A stretch of 64,000 nt of DNA from DASYLJ01 sp964432595. GTDB lineage: Bacteria > Desulfobacterota > Binatia > DP-6. Positions 25,015 to 33,490 of this stretch are shown here, piece by piece. Position 1 is the stretch's first letter. The number at the start of each line of letters is the position of its first letter. The position numbers and the translations under genes were made by a program. The notes under the pieces were generated by a model, which saw only the letters and a program-made list of their open reading frames with translations, ran no database searches and was not told the origin of the DNA. The stretch covers positions 1-64,000 of the forward strand of contig CAYSOF010000004.1 of assembly GCA_964432595.1 (NCBI GenBank). The letters are read 5' to 3'.

Positions 25015-25998
25015 ATGTCGAGCTCGCCGTCACGCACGGTCTTCGCCGCAGTGCCCGTGGCGCTCGCGCTCGTGGGAGCGAGCGGAGCCGCCGCGGGACA
25101 GATGTGCGCCGCGGGCCAGCTGACGGCCACGGGGAAGGCGGCGAGCGCAGTGGTCGGGTGTCACGCCAAGGCGGCCAAGCGGGGGATCGCCGTCGATGCG
25201 ACGTGCCTCGCGAAGGCAGACGCCAAGCTCGCGGCCGCCTTCGTCGAAGCCGAGTCGAAGGGTGGCTGCCCCACGACGGGCGGCGCGGCCCTGGTCGACG
25301 GGATACTGGACGAGAACGTCGGCGCCTTCGTCGCGGCGCTGCGTACCCACCTGGACGCCGACCGCTGCGTCGCGGCCAAGCTCACGGCGACCGGCAAGGA
25401 CGCGCTCGCCGAGCTCGCCTGTCATGCCGCCGCGGTGAAGCGTGGCGGCGCCATCGACCCGGCATGTCTCGCGAAGGCGGAGGCACGGCTCGTGGCGGCC
25501 TTCACGAAGGCCGAGAGCAAGCCGCCGTGCGTGACGACCGGTGATGCCGCGGCCGTCGCAGCGTCTGTGGACGACCTGGTGATCGATGTGTTGGCAGCGC
25601 TCTTCGCAACGACCACGACGACCAGCGTCACCACGACGACCACCACTACGATTGCCACCGGTGAGACCTGCCCGTGTTACACGGCCGACGACCTCGCCAA
25701 CCTCCCCGCAGATTACTTCGATCCCTACGGCGACGTCGTGTGCAGCGAGTCGAGCGTGACGACGGCCGACACGTGCTTCATCTGGATTCCCGGCAGTCCC
25801 TTTCGAGTGGACTTCCCACGCGTGGCCATCGGGATGCTCAGCAGCGACAACTGCGGAATCTGGGGCGACGTCGACCCCAACGACGACGGCATGTGCGACA
25901 TCGGGCCCTGGATGGAGGGCAACCTGACGGCAGGGCAGCGTGCCGCGTGCATCCAGCTGCTCACGGCCTCAGGGGTCTATCAGAGCGAATGTCAGTGA
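25015..25998 (+). CDS. Secreted protein with two tandem Cys-Ala-Lys-rich domains, unknown function
   Basis: 327 aa. Signal peptide at residues 1-28 (cleavage likely after GAAAG or nearby). Two copies of a domain of about 75 residues follow; each has C, then LTATGK, CHAKAAKRG or CHAAAVKRG, CLAKA, AAF-x-x-AES and a final Cys before TTG. A Thr-rich linker (about 198-216, TTTTTSVTTTTTTT) leads to a C-terminal domain of about 110 residues with six or more Cys and the segment PCYTADDLANLP. Such two-Cys repeat domains are ones I associate with uncharacterised envelope proteins of deltaproteobacteria-like genomes. A GGAGGGGGG ribosome site supports the ATG. It is flanked by half and whole tRNA-Lys copies. 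Confidence 0.75.
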   Translation: MSSSPSRTVFAAVPVALALVGASGAAAGQMCAAGQLTATGKAASAVVGCHAKAAKRGIAVDATCLAKADAKLAAAFVEAESKGGCPTTGGAALVDGILDENVGAFVAALRTHLDADRCVAAKLTATGKDALAELACHAAAVKRGGAIDPACLAKAEARLVAAFTKAESKPPCVTTGDAAAVAASVDDLVIDVLAALFATTTTTSVTTTTTTTIATGETCPCYTADDLANLPADYFDPYGDVVCSESSVTTADTCFIWIPGSPFRVDFPRVAIGMLSSDNCGIWGDVDPNDDGMCDIGPWMEGNLTAGQRAACIQLLTASGVYQSECQ

Positions 25999-26050
25999 GT
26001 CGCGCGTCACGCAACGTGGAGACTCCGCACGATGCACGCGCGATCCGCCC

Positions 26051-26077
26051 TTGCGGCGGCGGGACGTTGCGTATAAG
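26051..26077 (+). promoter_or_regulatory. Candidate tRNA-Lys promoter
   Basis: TTGCGG (26051-26056) and TATAAG (26072-26077) with a 15-nt spacer, ending 19 nt before the tRNA-Lys 5' end. The spacer is short, so the -35 is uncertain, but the -10 is strong. Confidence 0.4.
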
Positions 26078-26096
26078 CCCGCGAAATCCCGCGGTC

Positions 26097-26169
26097 GAGC
26101 CGTTAGCTCAGTCGGTAGAGCAGCTGCCTTTTAAGCAGCGGGTCGCTGGTTCGATCCCAGCACGGCTCA
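26097..26169 (+). tRNA. tRNA-Lys (TTT)
   Basis: Acceptor GAGCCGT with ACGGCTC, D arm with AGCTCAGTCGGTAGAGC, anticodon loop CTTTTAA (anticodon TTT), T arm TGGTTCGATCCCA, discriminator A. CCA is not encoded. Its last three bases overlap the stop codon of the convergent ybaK gene. Confidence 0.95.
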
Positions 26170-26652
26170 CTCTCCCGTGCTCGTGCTGATCGCACCGGGC
26201 ACCGCACCGACCGCGCGCAGGTAGTCTGCCGGCGCGAGTACGATCTCGAGCCCGCGCGCACCGGCCGAGACGCCGATCCTGTCGTGCAGCTCGGCGGTCT
26301 CGTCGATGTAGACCGGGTACGCCTTGCGGCAGGCGAGGGCGGTCACAGCGCCACGGATGTAGCCGGTCAACGGTTGCACCTCGCGCAGCGCCACCGTCTC
26401 CGTCCGGCGATCGCCGGTGAGGCGCGCGAGCGCTCGCAGGTCGAGACGCGTCCCGGCGGGGATCACCGCGAGCATGATGCCGGTGCGATCGCCGCGTACG
26501 ACGAGCGTCTTGAAGACCTCCTCCTCGCGCATGCCGAGCTTCGCCGCCGCCGTCTCCGCCGCGAGGTCGTCCGGGTCGACGTCGTACTCGCGCACCTCAT
26601 AGGCGATACCGGCGCGATCGAGCAGCCGCATCGCGTTCGTCTTCGACGCCAC
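26167..26652 (-). CDS. ybaK: YbaK/EbsC-type aminoacyl-tRNA deacylase
   Basis: 161 aa, the full length of the YbaK family. Landmarks are FKTLVVRGDRTGIMLAVIP, GYIRGAVTALACRKAYPVYID and the closing ADYLRAVGA. YbaK removes Cys mischarged on tRNA-Pro. The family Lys needed for catalysis lies in the FKTLV segment. The stop TGA overlaps the final three bases of tRNA-Lys on the other strand. It follows the XRE-type regulator gene by 11 nt and is probably co-transcribed with it. Confidence 0.88.
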   Translation of the reverse strand: MASKTNAMRLLDRAGIAYEVREYDVDPDDLAAETAAAKLGMREEEVFKTLVVRGDRTGIMLAVIPAGTRLDLRALARLTGDRRTETVALREVQPLTGYIRGAVTALACRKAYPVYIDETAELHDRIGVSAGARGLEIVLAPADYLRAVGAVPGAISTSTGE

Positions 26653-26663
26653 CGACGGACGGA

Positions 26664-27146
26664 TCAGGCGCGCGTCGACGACGAGGACGGTGCGCGATCG
26701 TTCGCGCCCAGCGCCGCCGCCGTCGCCTTCAGGACGACCAGGAACTGCGGGCGATGCCGCTGCGGGACGCTGTGGTACACGCGCAGGACCTCTTCGACCC
26801 CGCCGTCGCTCGCGAGCGGATAGGCGACGTAGTCGCCGTCCGGACCGGGCAGATGATGCGCCTGCTCGACGACGCGGCGGGCTTCGGGCGACAACGACGC
26901 GGGATCGAGCCGTGCGAGCGCGGTGTGCAGCGCGTCGCTGATCTTCATGACGACGAGGAGCGGCGTCGCGAGCCCGCGGCCGTTCTCGAAGCGGCTGATC
27001 GCGCCCTGGCTGACGCCCGCCATTCGCGCGAGCTCTTCCTGGGACAGGCCGAGGAATTCGCGGACCCGCAATGCCTGCCGGCCGACCCCGCGCATCCAGC
27101 GGGGCCAGTCGAGGACACGGGTCTTACCGAAGCGTTCCGGTGTCAT
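26664..27146 (-). CDS. HTH (XRE-type) transcriptional regulator
   Basis: 160 aa from an ATG at 27146 with GGAGGGAGAG upstream. The helix-turn-helix spans about residues 28-85: LRVREFLGLSQEELARMAGVSQGAISRFENGRG. The C-terminal 75 residues (from about SPEARRVVEQAHHLP) show no known ligand-binding domain. An in-frame extension upstream to 27407 runs into the divergent gene and is rejected. A TATAGT box lies near 27179-27184 on this strand. It shares a roughly 100-nt gap with the divergent hydrolase, which it may regulate; this is inferred from layout. Confidence 0.75.
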   Translation of the reverse strand: MTPERFGKTRVLDWPRWMRGVGRQALRVREFLGLSQEELARMAGVSQGAISRFENGRGLATPLLVVMKISDALHTALARLDPASLSPEARRVVEQAHHLPGPDGDYVAYPLASDGGVEEVLRVYHSVPQRHRPQFLVVLKATAAALGANDRAPSSSSTRA

Positions 27147-27249
27147 GTCGACTCTCCCTCCGCCATGACGACGCGCGACTATAGGATTTCGATTCGGCGG
27201 CGGTCCAGCGAATTCGTCAGGGTGCGACGATTTGACAGAGGCGCCTCGG

Positions 27250-28206
27250 ATGGTGAGGGTCTCACCGGCCATGCGCGCGATCGTTCTCCTGGCCGGCCTC
27301 GGGCTCGCCGTGGCCGGCGTCTTCGTCGTGCGGCTCGATCTGCCGGCGGGTGAGGTGGCAGCGAAGTATTCCAATCGTGACTCCCGCTTCGCCGAAGTGC
27401 AGGGCATGCACGTCCACTACCGCGACCGCGGCGAGGGACCGTCCGTCCTCCTCCTGCACGGCTCGAACGCCTCGCTGCACACCTGGGAAGGGTGGGTTGC
27501 GGGGTTGCGCGACGGACACCGCGTCGTGACGGTCGACCTCCCCGGGCATGGCCTCACGGGGCCGCGGCCCGAGGACGACGGGCGCGGCTACACGGTTCCC
27601 GAGCTGGTCGACTTCGTCCATGCGTTCGTCGGGGTGGCCGGCCTCGAGCGGTTCACGATCGGCGGCAATTCGATGGGCGGCTGGGTGGCGTGGCAGTACG
27701 TGCTCCGCCACCCCGATCGCGTCGAGCGCCTCATTCTGGTCGACGCGGGCGGCTATCCGATGGAGACGCCCGACGCGCTCGGCTTCCGCATCCTGATGAC
27801 GCCCGGGCTGCGCGAGATCACCCGCTGGGTGTCGCCGCGGTCGGCGTTCGAGGCAAGCATCGCGGACAGCTACGGCGATCCGTCGCGCATCACGCCGGAG
27901 CTCGTCGATCGCTACTACGAGCTCAACCTGCGCGAGGGGAATCGCGGCGCGACCATCGCCCGCTTCGCCGTGCCCTTCGACTACGACGAGGCGAGCCGCA
28001 TCCCCGCGATCCGCGTGCCGACGCTCGTCCTGTGGGGCGCAGACGACCGGGTGCTGCCCCGAGGCTTCGCCGACCGGTTCGGCCGCGACATCCCGGGGGC
28101 CGTCGTGCGGGTGTATCCGGGGCTCGGACACGTGCCGATGGAGGAGGCGCCGGAACGGACGCTGCCCGACGTCCAGGCCTTCCTCGGCGCGCCCCCGGCG
28201 TCCTGA
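27250..28206 (+). CDS. Membrane-anchored alpha/beta hydrolase
   Basis: 318 aa. Residues about 8-27 form a hydrophobic signal anchor (MRAIVLLAGLGLAVAGVFVV). The alpha/beta hydrolase domain follows: oxyanion region LLHGSNASLHTW, nucleophile elbow GGNSMGG (Ser at about residue 142), Asp in LWGADDRVLP, and His in GLGHVPMEEAP. Substrate unknown; it could be an esterase, lipase or epoxide-type hydrolase. The ATG at 27250 has AGAGG 8 nt upstream; an ATG at 27271 is also possible. The catalytic domain would face the periplasm. Confidence 0.85.
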   Translation: MVRVSPAMRAIVLLAGLGLAVAGVFVVRLDLPAGEVAAKYSNRDSRFAEVQGMHVHYRDRGEGPSVLLLHGSNASLHTWEGWVAGLRDGHRVVTVDLPGHGLTGPRPEDDGRGYTVPELVDFVHAFVGVAGLERFTIGGNSMGGWVAWQYVLRHPDRVERLILVDAGGYPMETPDALGFRILMTPGLREITRWVSPRSAFEASIADSYGDPSRITPELVDRYYELNLREGNRGATIARFAVPFDYDEASRIPAIRVPTLVLWGADDRVLPRGFADRFGRDIPGAVVRVYPGLGHVPMEEAPERTLPDVQAFLGAPPAS

Positions 28207-28269
28207 GGCAGCGTCCGCTACGGCGCCTGCGCGGAAATCATCTCTCCCCTCCAGGGGGAGGGGCTGTGC

Positions 28270-28275
28270 TACACT
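28270..28275 (+). promoter_or_regulatory. Extended -10 element TGCTACACT before the 1054-aa secreted protein
   Basis: TACACT preceded by TGC, with 10 nt to the ATG at 28286. A GC hairpin (CTCCCC...GGGGAG region, 28244-28260) lies just upstream and may end transcription of the preceding hydrolase gene. No good -35 is visible. Confidence 0.4.
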
Positions 28276-28285
28276 CAGTCGTCGC

Positions 28286-31200
28286 ATGCGTCTGCCGCTT
28301 CGGCTCCTGCGCGTCCTGCTCGCAAGTCTCCTGGTCCTCGCCGCCGGCGTGGCCGGCGCCGCTCCGTGTCCGTCGACCGCCGGCCTGACGATCGTCGCCG
28401 ACAACCAGAGCGCCGACGCGAGCGTGAGCATCACGGTGACGGGCCGCCTGCTCGATCCCGACGCCAGCTGCGACGGCGGCGACGACACCTATGCGGCGAA
28501 CATGTCGTGCAACGGGGAGGGCCCCGTCCGGTGCGGGCGCATCGACGGCCTGCGCCCCGGCGCCTGGATCCACGAGATCCGCGTCCAGGTTGCAGGCTCG
28601 CAGCCGCAGGTTCAGTCGCAGCGGGCCCTCATCCTCGCCGACAGCACGACGACGGTCGTCTCCAACGTCGTGCCGTGGACGATCTACCCGCGCGCCTTCG
28701 AAGTGTCGCAGATCGACGGGACGCATCTGCTGGCCCAGCTCGACGCGGCGCAGGCCTGGACGGCGTCGCATCCGGGCCAATACGCGCTCGTGACGTTCGA
28801 TCGCGAGATCTTCCCGGGCGCGGCGCAGCCGCGCACGATCAACGTGAAGTTCACACAGGGCCCGCCGAACGCCTGCGCCCCGCAGCAGGTGTGCACCGAC
28901 GGTCGCGCGACCACGTACTGCTTCGCCGGCTCGCGTGTGGTCGTCGACGCGTTGGACGTCGACGCGAAGCGGGGCGGGGTCATCCTGCGGACGGGAACGT
29001 GCGAGCGCTCGCTGATGCGCATCCTCGGCAGCGACAACGTCTTCCGCGGGCTCGAGTTCCGCGGCAGCGAGCAGCCAAACTCCCCGATCCCGATCGACAC
29101 GCTCGCGATCACGAGCGCCAACGCCAAGCGCAACCGCCTCGAGCAGTGCATCGTGCGCGGCCCGACGCGCGGCGACGCGATCTCGTTGGAGGAGAGCTCC
29201 GGCGCGCCCGGTGGTCTCGCGTCGGAGAACGTCGTCGTGGATACGGAGGTGGTCGGCGCCGAAGACAAGGGCATCAAGATCACGTCGCAGGCGCACGCCA
29301 CGATCCTCGAGAGCTGCATCCACGACAACCGCAACGGCGGCATCCAGAGCACGCTCGGTGGACACGTGACGGCCGTGCGGAACGTCGTCCAGCGCAATGC
29401 GCCGGGCAGCGCGCAGAACGGCTTGTCCGTGGGCGTGCCCGAGAACGTCATCTCGCGCAGCAGTATGGTGACGGACGGCAACATCGTGCGCTTCGCCGGC
29501 GCCCGCGGCATCTCCGTCGTGAACACCGGCGACGGCTTCTTCAATCACGACGTGGTCACCGACAATCAGACGGCCGGGACGCGCATCGAGACGACGCGCG
29601 TCGGCGTGCGGCCGTCGGCGACGTTCCGCGGCGTCAGCCTGGCCTGCAACGCGAAGCCGGTGACAGGGACGTGCTTCGGCGAGCCGGGGAAGAGCTGCGT
29701 GCGGCACACCGACTGCGCGCTCCAGCAATGCGTCGGCTTCACCAACGCCAGCGACGGCTTCGGGGTGGTCGCCACGATCGTCGTGAAGGCGCAGCCGGAC
29801 GTCGCCGAATGCCCGAATACCGCGAGCTGCCTCTCCCCACTGGTCGACTTCGGTCCGACGGGCGGCGATCCAGGGCGGAACGCGTTCACCCTGAACGAGA
29901 ACCTCGGCTCGGGAACGCCCGGCGTGAACTTCAACAACGCGCTGCCGGCGCCGGAGGTGATCTTCGCCCGCGGCAACCAGTGGGAGCGTTGCGGAGACGA
30001 GTTGTTCTGCGACGTGGTGGAGGTCGCGCTGAAGGACGTCCGTCCCGTGACGGACCCGCCGGCGGTCACCGTCGGGACGCCGACCGGCCCGCGCGGCGGT
30101 CCCGCGCCGGAGGTCGCGCGCGTGTCCCTTCCGCGACCGCGGAAGGGTGACCTGGTGCGCGTGTACAACGGCGCGCTCGACGGGATCGGTGGCACCTTCA
30201 ACGCCATCGCCGGCGCGTCCTGCGTCGCGTCGGGCCTGAACGATGGTCTGCCGGCCGGGATACCGACGGACATCTGCTCGGCCGACAACCCGAACGTCGT
30301 CTCCCAGAACCGGGTTCTCCAGCGCGGCAACCGCGTGCTCCTCTCGATCGGCGGCGAGCAGTTCGACGCCGACGTGCACGGCGTGACGCCGACGATGCTC
30401 GCGTTCCGGATGCCGGTCGACTGCTGGGCGGCCGGCACGATCACGGTTGCGCGCGGCCAGACCGCGATCTCGCAGCCCGTCCCGTTCTGCGACCCCGGCG
30501 GCTGCGCCGATCGGGCGGCCGACGCGCTGTGCGACGACGGCAGTGTCTGCACGGCGGACGACCGCTGCGACGCCGCCGGCGCCTGCGCGCCGGGCGTCCA
30601 GCGCGACTGCAGCGGCCAGTGCCGCACGGGCGCGTGCGATCCCGAGGACGGCTGCGTGCTCCGTCCCGACACCGCCGCGTGCGACGACGGCAACGCCTGC
30701 ACCGTCGACGATCACTGCGCGGGCAGCTCCGACGCGTGCGAGCCGGGTACGCCGCGGGTGTGCGCCGGCGCCTGCCTCACCGGTGCGTGTGATGCAGACG
30801 CCGGCTGCCTGCCGCGTCCGCAGGGCACCGGCTGCGACGACGGCAACGCGTGCACCGTGGAGGACCAGTGCAGCGGCGTCGACGGCACCTGCAGCGGCGG
30901 GTCGCGATCGTGCGACGACGGCGATCCCTGCACCGTCGACGCGTGCGACCCGGTCAGCGGCTGCTCGAACGTCCGGGCCGAGGACGGGACGGCGTGCGGC
31001 GCCACCGACGCGTGCACCCTGCCGTCTTCGTGTCAGGCCGGGGAGTGCGCCGGCGGCGGACCGGTCCCGTGCGGCGACGCCGACTTCTGCACGGTCGACA
31101 GCTGCTCGCCGACGGCCGGCTGTCAGCACGTGGCCGCGACGGGTACGCAGCGGGTCTCGTGTCGTCTCGACGAGAGCCGCTTCATCCTGTCGACCGCGCC

Positions 31201-31450
31201 CGACGGCGGCGGTGCTGCGGCGGCACCGCTGCTCAAGAAGATGGCGAAGGTCGACGCGGCGCTCGCGCGGGTCTCGGCCGCCAAGACCGACCGCGTGCAG
31301 CGGCAAGCGGTGCGAAAGGTCCGCGGCACGCTGCGCGGTCTCGTCACGCAGCTGCGGCGCTCGGGGAAGCGACTCGGCCCGGTGCTGCAGCGGCAGCTGA
31401 AGCGCAGTGCCGACGCGGCGATGGACGCGGTCGACGGCCTGCGGCCCTAG
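28286..31450 (+). CDS. Large secreted beta-helix protein with C-terminal Cys-rich repeats
   Basis: 1054 aa. Signal peptide residues 1-25 (MRLPLRLLRVLLASLLVLAA, cleavage near VAGAA). Residues about 200-480 have the pattern of a right-handed parallel beta-helix (repeats such as GIKITSQAHATILESCIHDN and GISVVNTGDGF). Residues about 735-960 carry at least five Cys-rich repeats with the core C-DDGN-x-CTV-DD-x-C, known from secreted proteins of Myxococcota-like bacteria. The final 90 residues are basic and helical (KKMAKVDAALARV...). Probable cell-surface or extracellular protein, perhaps a polysaccharide-binding or lyase-like protein; no catalytic triad identified. Its stop shares bases with the stop of the convergent 88-aa gene (CTAG). 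Confidence 0.8.
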   Translation: MRLPLRLLRVLLASLLVLAAGVAGAAPCPSTAGLTIVADNQSADASVSITVTGRLLDPDASCDGGDDTYAANMSCNGEGPVRCGRIDGLRPGAWIHEIRVQVAGSQPQVQSQRALILADSTTTVVSNVVPWTIYPRAFEVSQIDGTHLLAQLDAAQAWTASHPGQYALVTFDREIFPGAAQPRTINVKFTQGPPNACAPQQVCTDGRATTYCFAGSRVVVDALDVDAKRGGVILRTGTCERSLMRILGSDNVFRGLEFRGSEQPNSPIPIDTLAITSANAKRNRLEQCIVRGPTRGDAISLEESSGAPGGLASENVVVDTEVVGAEDKGIKITSQAHATILESCIHDNRNGGIQSTLGGHVTAVRNVVQRNAPGSAQNGLSVGVPENVISRSSMVTDGNIVRFAGARGISVVNTGDGFFNHDVVTDNQTAGTRIETTRVGVRPSATFRGVSLACNAKPVTGTCFGEPGKSCVRHTDCALQQCVGFTNASDGFGVVATIVVKAQPDVAECPNTASCLSPLVDFGPTGGDPGRNAFTLNENLGSGTPGVNFNNALPAPEVIFARGNQWERCGDELFCDVVEVALKDVRPVTDPPAVTVGTPTGPRGGPAPEVARVSLPRPRKGDLVRVYNGALDGIGGTFNAIAGASCVASGLNDGLPAGIPTDICSADNPNVVSQNRVLQRGNRVLLSIGGEQFDADVHGVTPTMLAFRMPVDCWAAGTITVARGQTAISQPVPFCDPGGCADRAADALCDDGSVCTADDRCDAAGACAPGVQRDCSGQCRTGACDPEDGCVLRPDTAACDDGNACTVDDHCAGSSDACEPGTPRVCAGACLTGACDADAGCLPRPQGTGCDDGNACTVEDQCSGVDGTCSGGSRSCDDGDPCTVDACDPVSGCSNVRAEDGTACGATDACTLPSSCQAGECAGGGPVPCGDADFCTVDSCSPTAGCQHVAATGTQRVSCRLDESRFILSTAPDGGGAAAAPLLKKMAKVDAALARVSAAKTDRVQRQAVRKVRGTLRGLVTQLRRSGKRLGPVLQRQLKRSADAAMDAVDGLRP

Positions 31451-31713
31451 TCCTCGCAGGTGGCCTTGGTCGGCGGGGTGCGCTCGCAGGCGATGGTCTG
31501 CGTGACGCCCGAGGCCAACAGCGCGCAGGTGTTGGTGATGGCCGCCTGCTGCGCCTCGGCCTGCGTGTTGCCGTCGACCGCGCGACACGCCTGTCGTCCT
31601 TCGAAGGTGATGCAGACCTCGCACCGGACGCCCCCGATGCGGAAGCTCGACCAGACGACCGTTCCGCCGATGGCGACCAGCGCCACGAGCGTCACCCACG
31701 ACGTCCACTTCAT
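31447..31713 (-). CDS. 88-aa membrane-anchored Cys-containing protein
   Basis: An N-terminal hydrophobic segment (residues about 5-22, WVTLVALVAIGGTVVW) acts as signal anchor. The periplasmic part has Cys at C31, C34 (VRCEVCITF), then CRAV, CALL, ACE and TCED, enough for disulfides. Ala/Gln-rich helix near EAQQAAITNTC. No family recognised. It is convergent with the 1054-aa gene, with stop codons overlapping as CTAG. No clear ribosome site was checked as decisive; confidence comes from the membrane and Cys pattern. Confidence 0.6.
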   Translation of the reverse strand: MKWTSWVTLVALVAIGGTVVWSSFRIGGVRCEVCITFEGRQACRAVDGNTQAEAQQAAITNTCALLASGVTQTIACERTPPTKATCED

Positions 31714-31758
31714 GGGGTCGGCTGATACGTCGCCGGGCGGCCGGGCTCAAGGCGTCGG

Positions 31759-32229
31759 TCAGGGCAGCAGCGTGTAGCGGAAGCGTTTGCGCATGAAGAA
31801 GCTGCGTGGGCCCCAGTCGAAAAAGCCGTCGTAGTTGGCGGTCTCCTCGGCGGCGATCATGTACTCCACACGGCGGGTGAGGTTGTACACGGTCAGCTTG
31901 AAGCCCGTCGGGAGCTCGTCGACGAACTCCCACTCCGGCTCGTCGGCGGGCAGTGCGAGGTAGATGTCGGCGCTGAACCCCGAGCGGTTGCGGACGACGA
32001 GACGACCCACGCGGGTGGCGGCTGGCGCGATCCGCGTCGCCTGCGCCTCGGCGGGAAGGATCCACGCCGTCACCTCCCGCCGTGCATCGTCGCGCGTGAC
32101 GATGGCGCCCGTCGGTGTCCGCGTCTGCGGTGCGATGCCGGCGCCCGCGGGCGTGCGAGGCAGTCCGTCGGCGCCGGCGATCCCGACGGAGAGCGCCAGC
32201 GACGACGCCAGCGTGAGGAGGATCCGCAT
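31759..32229 (-). CDS. Secreted protein of 156 aa, unknown function
   Basis: Signal peptide residues 1-21 (MRILLTLASSLALSVGIAGA). The mature part starts with a Pro/Thr/Ala-rich linker (about 22-55). A compact beta-rich domain follows with GRLVVRNRSGFSADIYLAL, TGFKLTVYNLTRRVEYM and a final WGPRSFFMRKRFRYTLLP. The pattern of short strands suggests a beta-sandwich or envelope-stabilising domain. No family recognised. Divergent from the glycosyltransferase-like gene, so both share the 68-nt gap upstream. Confidence 0.65.
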   Translation of the reverse strand: MRILLTLASSLALSVGIAGADGLPRTPAGAGIAPQTRTPTGAIVTRDDARREVTAWILPAEAQATRIAPAATRVGRLVVRNRSGFSADIYLALPADEPEWEFVDELPTGFKLTVYNLTRRVEYMIAAEETANYDGFFDWGPRSFFMRKRFRYTLLP

Positions 32230-32297
32230 TGGCCTACCCTGGAGCAGGGTCGCATGGGGTGCAAGCCACGATGTGCCGTGCTAGCAGCGCGCAGGTC

Positions 32298-33458
32298 ATG
32301 GCGCAGCCGGTCTTCGTCGGATCGTCGTTCGTCGCACAGTATCCGTGGGGCGGGGGCAGCTTCTGGTTGCCGGTCCAGTATCTCTTGGGCTTCCGCGCGC
32401 TGGGCGTCGACGCGTGGTGGCACGAGGTCCTCTGGACGCGCGGCGACCACGCGCGCGACCGGGCGTTCATGGACGAGTTCCATCAGCACGTGCGCGCGCT
32501 CGGTGTCGCCGACCGCGTCGTCCTGCAGTACTTCCCGGACACGTCGCGCGACGATCCGCCGGGGCGGTTCGAGCTGTTCGGCATGGCCGCCGACGAGCTC
32601 ACGGCCCGGCAGCGCGACGCGCTGCTGCTCAACATGACGGGCAGCCTGACGGCGCCGCTGCGCGCCGGGTACGGACGGACGGCGCTGTACGACCTCGATC
32701 CGGGCACGTATCAGCTGTGGGCGCGCGAGTGGGACATGGGCGTCGGCTCGCACGACGTCCATCTGACGATCGGGCAGAACCTGGGGGCGGCGGACTCGCC
32801 GGTGCCGCTGGGCGACGTCGAGTGGCATCGCATCTGGCCGGCCGTCCACCTGCCGTCGTGGCCGCTGCAGCCGCCGCCCGCGCCGGGGGCCGCGTACACC
32901 ACGGTCACGCAATGGTGGAACAACCAGTACGCGTTTCTCGACGGCGACATGTACGACTGCAACAAGCGGTCGGGGTTTCTGCCGGTGATGCCGCTGCCGA
33001 CCCGCGTCGACGTCCCGATGGAGCTCGCGGCGAACGTGCACGCCGACGAGGCGGACGACCGTGCCATGCTCGCGCGCAACGGCTGGCGCCTCGTCGACCC
33101 GGCGGACGTCGCGGGCAGCCCGGCGGGCTTCCGGTCGTACGTGCAGCGGTCGCGCGGCGAGTTCAGCGCGGCGAAGCCGGCATACGTGAAGGCGCGTGCC
33201 GGATGGATCAGCGACCGCACCGTCTGCTACCTCGCCAGCGGCCGCCCGTGCGTCGTCGAAGCGAACGGGGCGGAAGCGCACCTCCCGGAGAGCCGGGGCC
33301 TGCGTCACTACGGGACGCTCGACGACGCGGTCGCGGCGGTGCGGTCGGTCGAGGCGGACTACCCGGCGGCGGCGCGCGCCGCCCGCGTGCTCGCCGAGGA
33401 GGTGTTCTCCACTGCGGTGGTGCTTCCCGGCATGTTGCGCGTCGCCGGCGCCGCTTGA
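32298..33458 (+). CDS. Probable glycosyltransferase (GT-B-like)
   Basis: 386 aa starting MAQPVFVGSSFV. Residues about 295-315 read RSRGEFSAAKPAYVKARAG then WISDRTVCYLASGRPCVVE, a nucleotide-sugar-binding signature seen in bacterial GT-B glycosyltransferases: the invariant Glu, the S-x-R and the ASGRP loop. The N-terminal domain (1-170) is Rossmann-like with GVDAWWHEVLW. The closing helices (YPAAARAARVLAEEVF) are typical of the family end. Likely acts on extracellular polysaccharide or glycolipid. It is followed by a Gfo/Idh/MocA dehydrogenase 32 nt later, which often edits nucleotide sugars; both may belong to a sugar pathway. Exact donor unknown. Confidence 0.65.
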   Translation: MAQPVFVGSSFVAQYPWGGGSFWLPVQYLLGFRALGVDAWWHEVLWTRGDHARDRAFMDEFHQHVRALGVADRVVLQYFPDTSRDDPPGRFELFGMAADELTARQRDALLLNMTGSLTAPLRAGYGRTALYDLDPGTYQLWAREWDMGVGSHDVHLTIGQNLGAADSPVPLGDVEWHRIWPAVHLPSWPLQPPPAPGAAYTTVTQWWNNQYAFLDGDMYDCNKRSGFLPVMPLPTRVDVPMELAANVHADEADDRAMLARNGWRLVDPADVAGSPAGFRSYVQRSRGEFSAAKPAYVKARAGWISDRTVCYLASGRPCVVEANGAEAHLPESRGLRHYGTLDDAVAAVRSVEADYPAAARAARVLAEEVFSTAVVLPGMLRVAGAA

Positions 33459-33490
33459 CAGCGGCGGCGGCGCCTCGCTAGCCCGCGGCG

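Noticed and set aside
25605..25660. Short repeats (ACGACC-type) suggestive of an array
   Set aside because: They encode the Thr-rich linker of the secreted protein; low-complexity coding, not CRISPR.
26853..27407. N-terminal extension of the XRE-type regulator to 247 aa
   Set aside because: The extra residues are antisense to the divergent hydrolase; the ATG at 27146 has a good ribosome site.
28238..32065. A 1275-aa minus-strand reading frame
   Set aside because: Antisense to the 1054-aa secreted protein and its neighbours. Arg/Ala/Asp-rich without motifs; the sense frame has a signal peptide and repeats.
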